A DNA stretch of 42,620 bases from a bacterium (GTDB lineage: Bacteria > Bacteroidota > Bacteroidia > Bacteroidales > Muribaculaceae): positions 1-42,620 of the forward strand of contig SFVH01000010.1 in the NCBI GenBank assembly GCA_004561555.1, read 5' to 3'. Shown in pieces: positions 1 through 8,900 of this stretch (positions are counted from its first letter, which is position 1; each line of letters begins with the position of its first letter). Made by a program: the position numbers and the translations under genes. Under the pieces are notes generated by a model. That model did not search any database and had not been told where the DNA came from. It worked only from the letters and a program-made list of their open reading frames with translations.

Positions 1-1
1 C

Positions 2-205
2 TACCTGATGAAGAAGAAGGGAGTCGATTCCCTGGAATCTCTCCGGCAGCAGGCCATCGACAACGGGGTAGAGTTTATCGCCTGCCAGATGTCGATGGAT
101 GTGATGGGCGTCAAGCGCGAGGAACTGCTCGACAACGTCACCGTGGGAGGTGTGGCAAGTTATATGGAACGAGCTGAACAGGCCAATGTGAACCTTTTCA
201 TCTGA
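2..205 (+). CDS. DsrE/DsrF-like family protein, C-terminal part (cut by window edge)
   Basis: The frame is open to the left edge, so this is the last 67 codons of a longer gene. The visible part contains the phrase ACQMSMDVMG followed by GGVASY and the ending NVNLFI. This matches the C-terminal half of the DsrE/DsrF/DrsH-like domain, in which a conserved Cys sits in a similar ACxxSMxxMG setting. Such proteins bind or relay sulfur, and some are fused to CoA-disulfide reductases. The specific partner cannot be told from this fragment. The stop codon lies inside the first unit of a short tandem repeat (201-240). Confidence 0.7.
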   Translation, partial: YLMKKKGVDSLESLRQQAIDNGVEFIACQMSMDVMGVKREELLDNVTVGGVASYMERAEQANVNLFI

Positions 206-240
206 CGATATAGCCATCTGACGATATAGCCATCTGACGA
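201..240. repeat. 16-bp tandem repeat, 2.5 copies
   Basis: TCTGACGATATAGCCA occurs at 201-216 and 217-232, with a partial third unit at 233-240. The first unit carries the TGA stop of the upstream gene. Confidence 0.9.
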
Positions 241-332
241 AGAGGAAGGAGCGACTTGATGCGTCCGAGTTCAGAGGTCTTGAACGTTTCTGCATATCTC
301 TGATAAAAATCAAACTCTGTAAATGCAATTTC

Positions 333-364
333 TTGCTGAACTTCGGATAAATGTCGTATCTTTG
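333..364 (+). promoter_or_regulatory. Bacteroidota-type promoter
   Basis: TTG at 333-335 and TATCTTTG at 357-364 are separated by 21 nt, fitting the -33/-7 pattern of the Bacteroidota primary sigma factor. Transcription would start near 371, over 230 nt before the next gene, so it may drive a short RNA. Confidence 0.55.
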
Positions 365-383
365 CCATGAGGTTTTCAACTTC

Positions 384-424
384 ATTCCCCCGAAATAGCT
401 CTTTGCCAAGAGGTTCGGGGGAAT
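384..424 (+). other. 11-bp inverted repeat just downstream of a promoter
   Basis: ATTCCCCCGAA (384-394) and TTCGGGGGAAT (414-424) are perfect inverted copies around a 19-nt loop, starting about 13 nt after the predicted start near 371. It is followed by TTTCTTATT, only a weak T-run. It could be an attenuator, a short structured RNA or the remnant of an insertion-sequence end. The remainder of the gap 206-602 shows nothing else beyond the promoters. Confidence 0.5.
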
Positions 425-543
425 TTCTTATTGCCGTCTGCTAAGATACAAAATATTTATCACATTGATAATCAATTCATTGTGTTTTTTAATCTGATTT
501 CGCGACTGCCCCTATTATAGTAAAACCACTTTTTAAGGAGAAA

Positions 544-577
544 TTTGCGTGAAATCACTGTGAAATATGTACTTTTG
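544..577 (+). promoter_or_regulatory. Promoter of the GT2 gene
   Basis: TTTG at 544-547 and TACTTTTG at 570-577, spacing 22 nt. The predicted start is near 584, giving a leader of about 20 nt. Because the -7 element lies inside the longest open frame (567), it supports the ATG at 603 as the true start. Confidence 0.6.
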
Positions 578-602
578 CATCAGAATTTCGAATCAAGCGC
601 TT

Positions 603-1802
603 ATGGATTTTTTCCGTTTTGAAATTACACCTATAGAAATAGTCGGCTACACGATGTTTCTGTTGTTGGCGATGCTCACAGTGTTTCCGTGGCTTCGACG
701 TCGCAATTCCATAGTCGGCAAAGTCACAAGTATGCCGCTCGAAGCAGAAGCGCCACAACCCACCACACCGTTGTCGGTAGTAGTAATAGCCCATGCCAAC
801 GACTATGAGGAGGTCGAGACAACCATTCCTCTGTTGATGTCACAACACTATGGCGAATATGAGGTTATAGTGGTGAATGTCGACGAGTCGGAACTGGTGG
901 ACAATGCGCTCACTCGGTTGTCGTTGACCCATCCGTCGTTGCGCACGACGTTTATCCCCGGCAGCAGCTCCAATGTGTCGAAGCGCAAACTTGCCATCAC
1001 CCTCGGTGTAAAGGCAGCCCGCTATCCGGCGGTAGTAATCACCTCCGCCCATTCACGTCCCGGCAGCGACCACTGGCTGAGGAGCTTTGGCAGGCACTTT
1101 GATGCCGGTGCAGACGTGGTTATCGGCTATACCCACCCCGACTACACCACAGATAAATCTCAGGGACATCGCTACCGCGCATTTGACGGTGTTGCCGATG
1201 CCTCCCGCTACCTTGCTGCGGCAATACACCATAAAGCCTTTCGTGGCAACGGCAACAATATAGCCTATCGCACGTCGGCATTTTTTGAGATGAAAGGTTT
1301 CTCGTCGGCACTCAACCTTAAATACGGCGATGATGATATCTTCATAAGTCAGCTTGCCAAGCGATATAGAGTGGAAGCGGAATTGTCGGCAGAAAGCATC
1401 CTTGAAGACCATATCTATGATTATGAGCGCCTTTATCGTAATGAGAAAGAACATCGCTATTTCACCTTGAGCCACACCGCTGCACGCATCACCTTTATGA
1501 GTGTGCTCCACAATGCGGTGTATTACCTCTATTTGCTTTGTGCGGTAGGTGGGGTGGCTTATCCCATATGGTTTTACTATAACGGCGGAGAGATGGAAAA
1601 AACTATCACGTTAGCCTCGGCAACAGCGATTGTTGTAGCCGTTGCCACCACCATATTTATCTGCTCATATCGTAGGATTTCACGGGCTTTATCGGCGCCG
1701 AGATTGCTGTTTTCGTTGCCGTTTTTATATTTTGTACGGCCGATGATAAATGCATACCTCAAGCTCAAATCGTCGCGCGCCGGCAATTACACATGGGAAT
1801 AA
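603..1802 (+). CDS. Membrane-associated family 2 glycosyltransferase (non-canonical DxD)
   Basis: A 399-residue protein with an N-terminal membrane segment (about residues 8-27), a GT-A catalytic domain beginning at LSVVVIAHAND, and two to three C-terminal membrane segments. This is the layout of Bacteroidota GT2 enzymes that transfer sugars to lipid carriers or surface polysaccharides. The YGDDDIF motif that normally supplies the catalytic base is present. At the place where relatives have a metal-binding DAD (TDADC), this protein reads TSAHS (about residues 147-151), so both metal-ligand Asp are missing. It stands alone on the plus strand, converging with tonB. Start set at 603 because the promoter overlaps the longer frame. 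Substrate unknown; activity uncertain. Confidence 0.8.
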   Translation: MDFFRFEITPIEIVGYTMFLLLAMLTVFPWLRRRNSIVGKVTSMPLEAEAPQPTTPLSVVVIAHANDYEEVETTIPLLMSQHYGEYEVIVVNVDESELVDNALTRLSLTHPSLRTTFIPGSSSNVSKRKLAITLGVKAARYPAVVITSAHSRPGSDHWLRSFGRHFDAGADVVIGYTHPDYTTDKSQGHRYRAFDGVADASRYLAAAIHHKAFRGNGNNIAYRTSAFFEMKGFSSALNLKYGDDDIFISQLAKRYRVEAELSAESILEDHIYDYERLYRNEKEHRYFTLSHTAARITFMSVLHNAVYYLYLLCAVGGVAYPIWFYYNGGEMEKTITLASATAIVVAVATTIFICSYRRISRALSAPRLLFSLPFLYFVRPMINAYLKLKSSRAGNYTWE

Positions 1803-1817
1803 AAAGAAAACGAGCGA

Positions 1818-2600
1818 TTATTTAATCACCCAAGTGATTGTACCCCTCTTTTCAGCCGGCACATTGCCCGACACTTTAAACTTCAGCTTTTTCGTTTCGT
1901 TGACAAAATAACTCTGGATAGAAGCGTCGCCTGCCGCTTCCCCTTTACCCCCGATATATTTAGCCGAAGAAATAGAGCCGTCGCTACGCACCACCACGCT
2001 GATGTTGATTGTTCCGCTCTTTTTGCATTTCAGTTGAGGAGCTGTCAGGTGATAGTTGGCTCCGAGGTTGTGACCCGGTTGCCCTGCGAGAGCCCCGGTA
2101 GAAGCATTACCATTGTTAGAGCCGCTGCTTCCTGCGGCATTTCCCGCATTGTTGAAAGCGCCGGAAGTACGGTTGGATATGCGTTGTTGCTCTTGTCTTT
2201 GCCTCTCTTCCTCACGGCGGATTCGTTCTTGTTCTCTCAGCTCCGCTTCCGAAGGACCCCTTGGCTTCGCTTCCGCCACCATTGGCGACTCATGCTTAGA
2301 AGCCACCACACTTTCGCCCTCCGCCGGATTACCCTCATTGACGTCATCGGCGCCGTCGGAAGCGGCGTCATTGTCGGCAGCATTTGAGGCAGCGTCGTCG
2401 TTGAGGTTAGGTTCGGGGATGTCGCCTAATTGCACATATTCACCGCCGAAAGTGATTTCCGTCTTTTGCGCATCGATGGCAGGCTCTTTTGGCAGGGGAG
2501 CCTTCATCACCGAGAAAAAAAGCACAACCAATAGAGCCATGTGTAAGCCTATTGAAATCAGAGCGCTTATAATATTTCTACGTTTTCTGTCTTTATCCAT
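1818..2600 (-). CDS. tonB: TonB/TolA-like energy transducer
   Basis: 260 residues: a short basic N-terminus, a single membrane anchor (about residues 13-33), an acidic Asp/Ala/Asn-rich stretch, a charged coiled coil (EQERIRREEERQRQEQQR), a Gly/Asn/Ser-rich linker and a C-terminal domain with the TonB-type pattern of a conserved Gly-Ser repeat and final GTITWVIK. TonB proteins span the periplasm and pass proton-motive energy from ExbB/ExbD to outer-membrane receptors. It is the last gene after exbB and exbD on the minus strand. The coiled-coil linker is more TolA-like than the Pro-rich linker of classical TonB. It converges with the glycosyltransferase with only 15 nt between stops. Confidence 0.8.
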   Translation of the reverse strand: MDKDRKRRNIISALISIGLHMALLVVLFFSVMKAPLPKEPAIDAQKTEITFGGEYVQLGDIPEPNLNDDAASNAADNDAASDGADDVNEGNPAEGESVVASKHESPMVAEAKPRGPSEAELREQERIRREEERQRQEQQRISNRTSGAFNNAGNAAGSSGSNNGNASTGALAGQPGHNLGANYHLTAPQLKCKKSGTINISVVVRSDGSISSAKYIGGKGEAAGDASIQSYFVNETKKLKFKVSGNVPAEKRGTITWVIK

Positions 2601-2625
2601 CGTAGTGACAAAAGAAAATGAAAGA

Positions 2626-3090
2626 TTAATTGTCGGATTGCGCTGCAGTAGCCGCTGCTGCCATGCGTCGGTCGTTTACTTCCGAAGGCTTCGTGGCAAG
2701 CACCATCTTCAGATTGTGGCGAGCGGTGAGGTCGAGCACCTCCACGATGCGACCGTAAGGCACCGTCTCGTCGGCATATAGAGCGATAAATTGAGTGCTG
2801 TCTTGCTCTTGAGCCAAACGCAAGAATGCCACGAGCTGGTCGTCGGAGATGCTTTGAGGCTCTTTCTCACCGAAGGAAGCGAAAAGATTTTGCTCTTTGT
2901 CGATATACACCTTAGTGCTTGGCTTCTTGATAGCAGTCTGTTCGGAGCTTTTAGGCAGGTCGACTTCAAAGGCTGTGGGCGACACGAAAGTTGAGGTGAC
3001 CATAAAAAATATCAACAGCAAGAAAATCACATCGGTCATAGACGCCATGCTGTAGCTTGCGAGGAGGTCGTGTTGTCGTTTGAGAGCCAT
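2626..3090 (-). CDS. exbD: ExbD/TolR family biopolymer transport protein
   Basis: 154 residues with one N-terminal membrane segment (MTDVIFLLLIFFMVTSTFV). It holds the conserved Asp of ExbD/TolR, which takes part in proton passage, followed by a periplasmic domain. The gene lies 21 nt downstream of exbB and 25 nt upstream of tonB, so the three are probably one transcript. Only one exbD copy is present here, whereas many Bacteroidota loci have two. Confidence 0.9.
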   Translation of the reverse strand: MALKRQHDLLASYSMASMTDVIFLLLIFFMVTSTFVSPTAFEVDLPKSSEQTAIKKPSTKVYIDKEQNLFASFGEKEPQSISDDQLVAFLRLAQEQDSTQFIALYADETVPYGRIVEVLDLTARHNLKMVLATKPSEVNDRRMAAAATAAQSDN

Positions 3091-3111
3091 ATTTCGTAGA
3101 GATTATTAGGA

Positions 3112-3792
3112 TTATGCGGCAGGCTCGTTGAGCAAGTCCATAAATTCCATAGTCTTGTTTTCCAGTTGATTCATCACATGGTTGACCCTTGCGGTGAGGT
3201 AGTTGTAGGCAAAAAGCGCGATGATGCCCACCACCAGTCCGGCGACGGTAGTGACCAACGCCTCGTAGATACCTCCGGCAAGTACCGTAATATTAGCATT
3301 GTTGCCGGCGGTAGAGAGAGCGAAAAACGCCTTAACCATACCGGTCACCGTTCCCAAGAACCCAATCATCGGAGCGCCGGCGGCGGTAGTTGCGAGCCAT
3401 GTGAACCCCTTGCCGAGGTTAGCTATCTCGATGTTTCCGACATTTTCGATAGCCACCAGCACGTCGTTCATCGGGCGTCCGATGCGGGAGATACCCTTTT
3501 GTATGAGTCGCGCATAAGGCGTGTCGGTTTTTCGGCAAAGAAGAGTGGCGCTTTCAATTTCGCCGTCGTGGATATAATCTTTGATTTTTTTCATAAACGT
3601 AGCATCTTCAGTTGCCGCCTTGCGTAAAGCGAGCCAGCGCTCGATAAAGATGTAGATTGACACAAGCGAAAGTATCAATAGTGGAATCATGATGATACCG
3701 CCTTTAAGGCAGAGACTCCATACGTTGAGAGTTTCTTCGGCGGCAGCCGGAGTGTTGGTAACCTCTTGAGCAAGAATAAATAATGGTGTCAT
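3112..3792 (-). CDS. exbB: ExbB/TolQ/MotA family proton channel protein
   Basis: 226 residues with three membrane segments: about residues 33-51 (IIMIPLLILSLVSIYIFIE), about 133-152 (TTAAGAPMIGFLGTVTGMVK, the conserved signature helix of the family) and about 175-196 (VAGLVVGIIALFAYNYL). It forms the inner-membrane channel that powers TonB. It has its own promoter signal between pdxJ and exbB. The short N-terminal extension (TPLFILAQEV) before the first helix is usual in Bacteroidota. Confidence 0.93.
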   Translation of the reverse strand: MTPLFILAQEVTNTPAAAEETLNVWSLCLKGGIIMIPLLILSLVSIYIFIERWLALRKAATEDATFMKKIKDYIHDGEIESATLLCRKTDTPYARLIQKGISRIGRPMNDVLVAIENVGNIEIANLGKGFTWLATTAAGAPMIGFLGTVTGMVKAFFALSTAGNNANITVLAGGIYEALVTTVAGLVVGIIALFAYNYLTARVNHVMNQLENKTMEFMDLLNEPAA

Positions 3793-3818
3793 ATCCTTAT
3801 GTTTGTAATTTGTTTTGG

Positions 3819-3847
3819 CAAATATAATGATAAAAAAGCTATTTCAA
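3819..3847 (-). promoter_or_regulatory. Promoter of exbB
   Basis: On the minus strand TTG (3845-3847) and TATATTTG (3819-3826) are 18 nt apart. Transcription would start near 3812, about 20 nt before the exbB ATG. The -33 element falls inside the last codons of pdxJ, so exbB can be expressed apart from pdxJ. Confidence 0.55.
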
Positions 3848-4552
3848 GCAGTTTTTGTATTGTTTAATAGTTTCTTTCAGCCCGAGATAGAGAGCGTCGG
3901 AAATTAGAGCGTGACCTATCGACACCTCGTCGAGATACGGCATACGTTGGCAAAAAAATTGCAGGTTTTCGAGGTTTAGGTCGTGCCCGGCATTCACTCC
4001 GAGCCCCACTTTATGGGCCGCTGTAGCCGCTTCGATGTAGGGCGCGATAGCCACTTCGCGGTTAGCGACATAAGCCGAAGCATACGGCTCGGTGTATAAT
4101 TCCACCCGGTCAGCCCCCACCTTAGCGGCGAGCTTAATGTTTTCGATATTGGTGTCGACAAATATGCTTGTACGGATGCCTTTCTCCTTTAGTTGCTCGG
4201 TGATTTGCGAGAGAAACTCGAAATTGTCAGCCACGTTCCAACCCGCACTTGAGGTCAGTGCGTCGGGCGCATCCGGCACGAGAGTGACCTGCGAAGGCTT
4301 CACCAAGAGCACGAGTTGCATAAACTTCTCCGAGGGATACCCCTCGATGTTAAACTCCTTTCGCAGAGAAGGTCTCAACTTGAAAACGTCGGCATATTTG
4401 ATGTGTCGTTCGTCGGGACGCGGATGCACGGTAATTCCGTCGGCTCCAAAATCTTCGCAGTCAATTGCCACTTTCTCCACATCAGGCACATTACCCCCTC
4501 TGGCATTGCGAATTGTAGCCACTTTATTGATGTTTACGCTTAAATTTGTCAT
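3839..4552 (-). CDS. pdxJ: Pyridoxine 5'-phosphate synthase
   Basis: 237 residues, full length for PdxJ. It condenses 1-deoxy-D-xylulose 5-phosphate with 3-amino-2-oxopropyl phosphate to make pyridoxine 5'-phosphate, the last ring-forming step of the DXP-dependent vitamin B6 route in the cytosol. Visible family motifs are the N-terminal LSVNINKVATIRNARGG, DGITVHPRPDERHI, GVNAGHDLN and VSIGHALI, which supply phosphate-binding and catalytic residues. It is divergent from nadK and is followed by exbB in the same direction, an arrangement common in Bacteroidales. Confidence 0.96.
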   Translation of the reverse strand: MTNLSVNINKVATIRNARGGNVPDVEKVAIDCEDFGADGITVHPRPDERHIKYADVFKLRPSLRKEFNIEGYPSEKFMQLVLLVKPSQVTLVPDAPDALTSSAGWNVADNFEFLSQITEQLKEKGIRTSIFVDTNIENIKLAAKVGADRVELYTEPYASAYVANREVAIAPYIEAATAAHKVGLGVNAGHDLNLENLQFFCQRMPYLDEVSIGHALISDALYLGLKETIKQYKNCLK

Positions 4553-4689
4553 TTATTTCGCTGTTTTCTTTTTTTTGTCTATCTTTACGCTGCAAAAGGT
4601 ATAGCGTACACTTTTTTACCCCATCGGCGTATTTAAGTGCAAAAATAATACTAATTCCGTTTACATAAAAGACAAAACGATATAAAAAT

Positions 4690-5562
4690 ATGAAAATTGC
4701 GGTGTTTGGCAACTTGTGGCAAGACCATCGTGTCGCCGATATACGAAAGATTGTCGAGGCGGTGCGAGGGAGTGGCGCTTTTGTAGAGGTAGAGCAAGCA
4801 TTCGGCGACTATCTTCGCGGGTTGGTGCCCGACTTTAGAGCCGACAAGGTAGTTGGCGAGCTCGACCATGTTTCAGCCGACGTAGTGCTGAGCATTGGTG
4901 GTGACGGCACATTTTTGCGAGCCGCAGCATGGGTTGGGTGTAGAGAAACCCCTATTGTGGGAATAAACACCGGTCATCTCGGCTACTTGGCGGAGTTTTC
5001 TGCCTCCGACCTCGATAGCCTTCTTTCCTCCATCAAAACCGGGGAAGTCTACACTGAGCGTCGCACACTTCTTCAAGTGAGCACCGACGCCGGAGTGGCA
5101 CTTACCAATCGCTTTGCCCTGAATGATGTGGCAATCATAAAAAATGCGTCGGCATCAATGCTTGCCATGCACGCCACCATCGACAGCACCCCGTTGACCA
5201 CCTACTTGGGCGACGGCTTAATTGTGGCAACCCCTACGGGGAGCACCGCCTACAACCTGTCGGTAGGCGGCCCGATAATCCATCCCTCCGGAGCGTGCCT
5301 TGTGATGTCGCCCATTGCCGCCCATTCTCTCACGATGCGTCCGCTTGTCTTGCCCGACGATGTGGAGATATCCATCCACACTTGCTCCGAGCGGAGCCAC
5401 ACCTTTCGCCTGTCTATCGACGGCGAGTCGCTGTCGCTACCGATGGGGTCGACGGTCAAGATGCGCAAAGCCGACTTTGGCGTGAGGGTAGTGTTGCGTC
5501 GCGACCATGATTTTGCACAAACGCTTCGCTCGAAATTGATGTGGGGCATAGATGTGAGGTGA
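4690..5562 (+). CDS. nadK: NAD kinase
   Basis: 290 residues, the usual length. It phosphorylates NAD to NADP in the cytosol. The hallmark GGDGT lies near residue 70 and the second conserved block reads TPTGSTAYNLSVGGPI (around residue 180). GINTGHLGYL, which forms the nucleotide site, is also present. The divergent gap to pdxJ is 137 nt and AT-rich with no clear plus-strand TAnnTTTG, so the nadK promoter is not identified. Confidence 0.95.
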   Translation: MKIAVFGNLWQDHRVADIRKIVEAVRGSGAFVEVEQAFGDYLRGLVPDFRADKVVGELDHVSADVVLSIGGDGTFLRAAAWVGCRETPIVGINTGHLGYLAEFSASDLDSLLSSIKTGEVYTERRTLLQVSTDAGVALTNRFALNDVAIIKNASASMLAMHATIDSTPLTTYLGDGLIVATPTGSTAYNLSVGGPIIHPSGACLVMSPIAAHSLTMRPLVLPDDVEISIHTCSERSHTFRLSIDGESLSLPMGSTVKMRKADFGVRVVLRRDHDFAQTLRSKLMWGIDVR

Positions 5563-5639
5563 TTTTTTTGACCTCGGAGAGATATGCAACGGATTTTTTA
5601 AAAAAATTTTTTCTCACATTAAACCTTTGTCTTTTTTGA

Positions 5640-5820
5640 GAGTCAAAGGAGTACAAAAACAATTATATAAAACGATTTTTTGCAAAATATAAGGCGGTAG
5701 CGGAATTTGTCGACCGACAGGATTTCCCACCGTTACAATCTGAGAGTAAGTGTGAAATAGCAGTAAGAAATTAATTTTGGTTAGTGATTGAGGATGCCTT
5801 CGGGCATCCTTTTTTATTTT
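5640..5820 (+). ncRNA. Candidate small RNA ending in a strong terminator
   Basis: The gap 5563-5988 holds no gene. Within it, a nested hairpin can be drawn: CGGT (5695-5698) with ACCG (5729-5732), GGAAT (5702-5706) with ATTTCC (5722-5727), and TGTC/GACA around a GACC loop (5708-5719). It is followed by an ideal terminator at 5791-5815. The distance from the nadK stop (230 nt) is long for a plain 3' tail. No good TAnnTTTG promoter is visible (nearest AACCTTTG at about 5620), so this may be only the 3' UTR of nadK. Confidence 0.3.
5791..5815 (+). terminator. Rho-independent terminator
   Basis: AGGATGCC (5791-5798), loop TTCG, GGCATCCT (5803-5810), then a T-run. Perfect 8-bp stem with a UUCG tetraloop. 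Confidence 0.9.
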
Positions 5821-5896
5821 GGCTGTTATAATGGATATTAATAGGTTAAAAAAATAAAAAAACTGTAGTTAATCACTTTATTCCATAAAAAATTTT

Positions 5897-5904
5897 TACC
5901 TTTA
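5897..5904 (+). promoter_or_regulatory. Probable -7 element of the 1200-residue protein gene
   Basis: TACCTTTA matches TAnnTTTG except the last base; no good TTTG lies at the right distance upstream. It would give a leader of about 75 nt. Confidence 0.35.
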
Positions 5905-5988
5905 CGCAATTAATATAGGTAAAACTATAATCATTGCTAAGAATTATCGAAGTAACAAACCATTTTTATTAACTTAAATTACCTTTTT

Positions 5989-8900
5989 ATGAAAAAACAA
6001 TTCAGACACATTCTGATGGCAGGATTGGCGATGCTGACTGCCGCGACAGTGAGTGCACAAACACTCACTCAGGATTGGAAGGTTGAAACAGACATTCCGG
6101 CAATGGCGAATGCTCGTTTCGGCACCGGATTCGGCGGTAAGGTTTATACCAACGACATGTCTGTTAAAACTATTTACTCCTTTGACGGCACTGCTGTAGA
6201 AACGGTTTCTACAGCCGGTGGCGCTGCTGTAGGTATCTCGCATGACGATGCGGGCAACCTCATTATCCTTGAAGGCTGGGCAGGAGCAGGGGCTATGAAG
6301 ACCTTGAAACTGTGGAACAAGACAACCGGAGAAACCTCATCGATTGTAATTACCCTTCCTGAAGGTGTGACTGCCGCTCGTATGGACGCTCTTGGCAAAG
6401 CTGTAGGCGATATCTTCAGCGAAACCGGAGGAGCAGTGTTCTTTGCCGGATCAAACAATACCGCTGTAGCAAAAATCTTCATTGCTAATGGAGTGCAAGT
6501 TGAAGATAAATCTGTAACTATCACCACTCCTATTACCTTTGATACTACCTCGATAGCATTGCCTCTCACAAATGACCCTATGAGCAATGACATTGCTATT
6601 CGTCTAAGAGGGAATAAAGACTTCTACATCAATACTTCCGGCGAATTTGTAGCTTTGACACGCGTTGGCGAATTAAGCTCAAGCTCAGGTGGTGACATCG
6701 TTACTATGGGAGGTGTGCTCTATTCAATAGAGCCTACCGGGGCTACTTATTATGATGGCTTTCAAGTGGTTAATCGCGAAACCAACGAGGTAATCGCAAC
6801 CCACCAAGCAGAAGCCACCACAAGCAATGGTAAAAGTAATGGAACGTCGCTGGTAGCTGAAGTTGTTGACGATTACACCGCTCGCATTTACCAATATCAA
6901 CCGGGTTGCTTTGCCGCTCAATACACCCTTGCACTTCCGAAACCGCTTCCGAAGCTTGCATCACGTAATGCTTATGCATACGATATCAAGGTGGCAGAAA
7001 GCGAAGGTAACTACACCGTGAGCTACCGCTTGAATGCTCCTGCAACAGCAGTAAAAGTGCAACTCATGAAAGACGGCGAAATTTACAAGGAATTTGAAGG
7101 TACAACCATCGCAGAATATGCCGACTATGAGATGACCACCGTCAACAACCTTAACACTGTGGTTATCCCGGCTACCGAGCTTGCGCTCGATGCCACCACT
7201 TCGTTTATCGTGGCTGTTACCGGCGATGTAGTGACAGAGCCTAAACTCTTGGGCGAAACCTACAAGTTCTGGAGCCCCTACGGCGTGGTTGTCGACAACA
7301 ATACCGACAGCGACAACTTCGGCCGCATTCTCGTGACCGAATCTCAATCTTCATTGCCTGCCACCGGCTACCACTCTTCCAAGGAAGAAAATGGTATCGG
7401 TATAGGTATCTATGCATTCGACCAAATGCTTCAACCGATAAAGAATTCAGAAGGCAAATACGGCTTCCTCTCAGGCATGACCCCAGCAGAAGGCAAATAT
7501 GAGGGCACCACAACCACTATCTACGACTTCAAGCGTCTTGCAATGAGCGAAGACGGTCGTTTATTCGTGTCAAGAACCAACCCCACCACCGCCGGTGTAT
7601 ATGAGCTTAACCCGAACGACCTCGAAGCAGCTGCTACTGCTGTGTTTGAAGGCACTATCGGTGCTGACGGCAACATCACCAATGCTGACGGTGAGTTTGT
7701 TGCAGGTCCGGCTACCGGCTTATCCGTTTCAGGAGCAGGCGACGAGCTTATGTTGGCAGTCGTTTCTTGCGACAATGGTTATGCTTTGAGCACTTCAGCC
7801 CACCATGTAGATGTTTACAATCTTGGTAAGAACAAGACCTGGTCGGCAGTACCATCCAACAGAGTAACCACACTCGACGGCTATTGGATTAACTCTGCTA
7901 CCGTAAATGCCTGCCTCGACCCGGATGGTATGGGCTTGATGGTGGGTCAATATCGTGGCGCACCTTCTGAAGCAGAACCCGCATACAAGCACGTTGACCT
8001 CGTGACCAATATGGTGGACTACTCAGACATCACCACCCCTGCCGGCGGTGCCGGTATGGCTTGGAATGCCAACCACACGCTCTTTGCAATGGCTTCAGGC
8101 AAGAAGAAAGTGGGTATCTATAGAGTAACACGCGAAGATAGCAGTGCTCCGGTTTATACGAAGCTTTATGAGTTTGATACCACTTGTGGCACCAACACCA
8201 ACGCAATAGCGTTTGACGCTGCCGACAACCTCTATGTAGTGTCTAACTCCGGCGAATGGTTGAAGGCATTTGCCCTTCCTCGCGACAATGGCGAAGTAGC
8301 AGTTGCTGCTCCCTCAAAATATGACGTTACCCTTTCATCCGACGAATACCCTGCCGCCCTCTATGTTATCGGCGACATGAATAATTGGGATAATGAAAGC
8401 GGTATTAAGATGGAAAAGGGTACACAAGGTGTTTACACCACAACCATCACAGCAAACAAAGAAAAAGAATACTTCTCAGTGGTTTCTGTATTAGATTCAG
8501 ATTGGGAAGTTGTTAATGCTAACCGTTGGGGTGTTGGCAGTGACGGCTCAGTCATCACCATCAATAAATCACAAGAACTCATAAAGACCACAGGTGCAAT
8601 GGTGCTTGAAGGTGTAATCGGCACAAACTACACCATAATGGTAGACCTTGCAAACAGCACAATCACCGTTTCAGGCGAAGAGTTGCCGACATCATATCCT
8701 GCATCGATGTACATCCTGGGTGACCTTGAGGATTTGGCTGTTTGGGATCCTACCGAAGTATTCGAGATGGAAACACAATCGGAAGGCGTATATTACACTG
8801 TAATCCAAGCACACGAAGGCTCTAACTTTGCCTTTACATCAGACTTCGGTTCATGGGATGTTGTAAACGCTAATCGTTGGTGCTTTGCTGAAGACAACAG

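Noticed and set aside
1053..1511. Minus-strand frame of 152 residues inside the glycosyltransferase gene
   Set aside because: It is antisense to a well-supported gene and has no family features.
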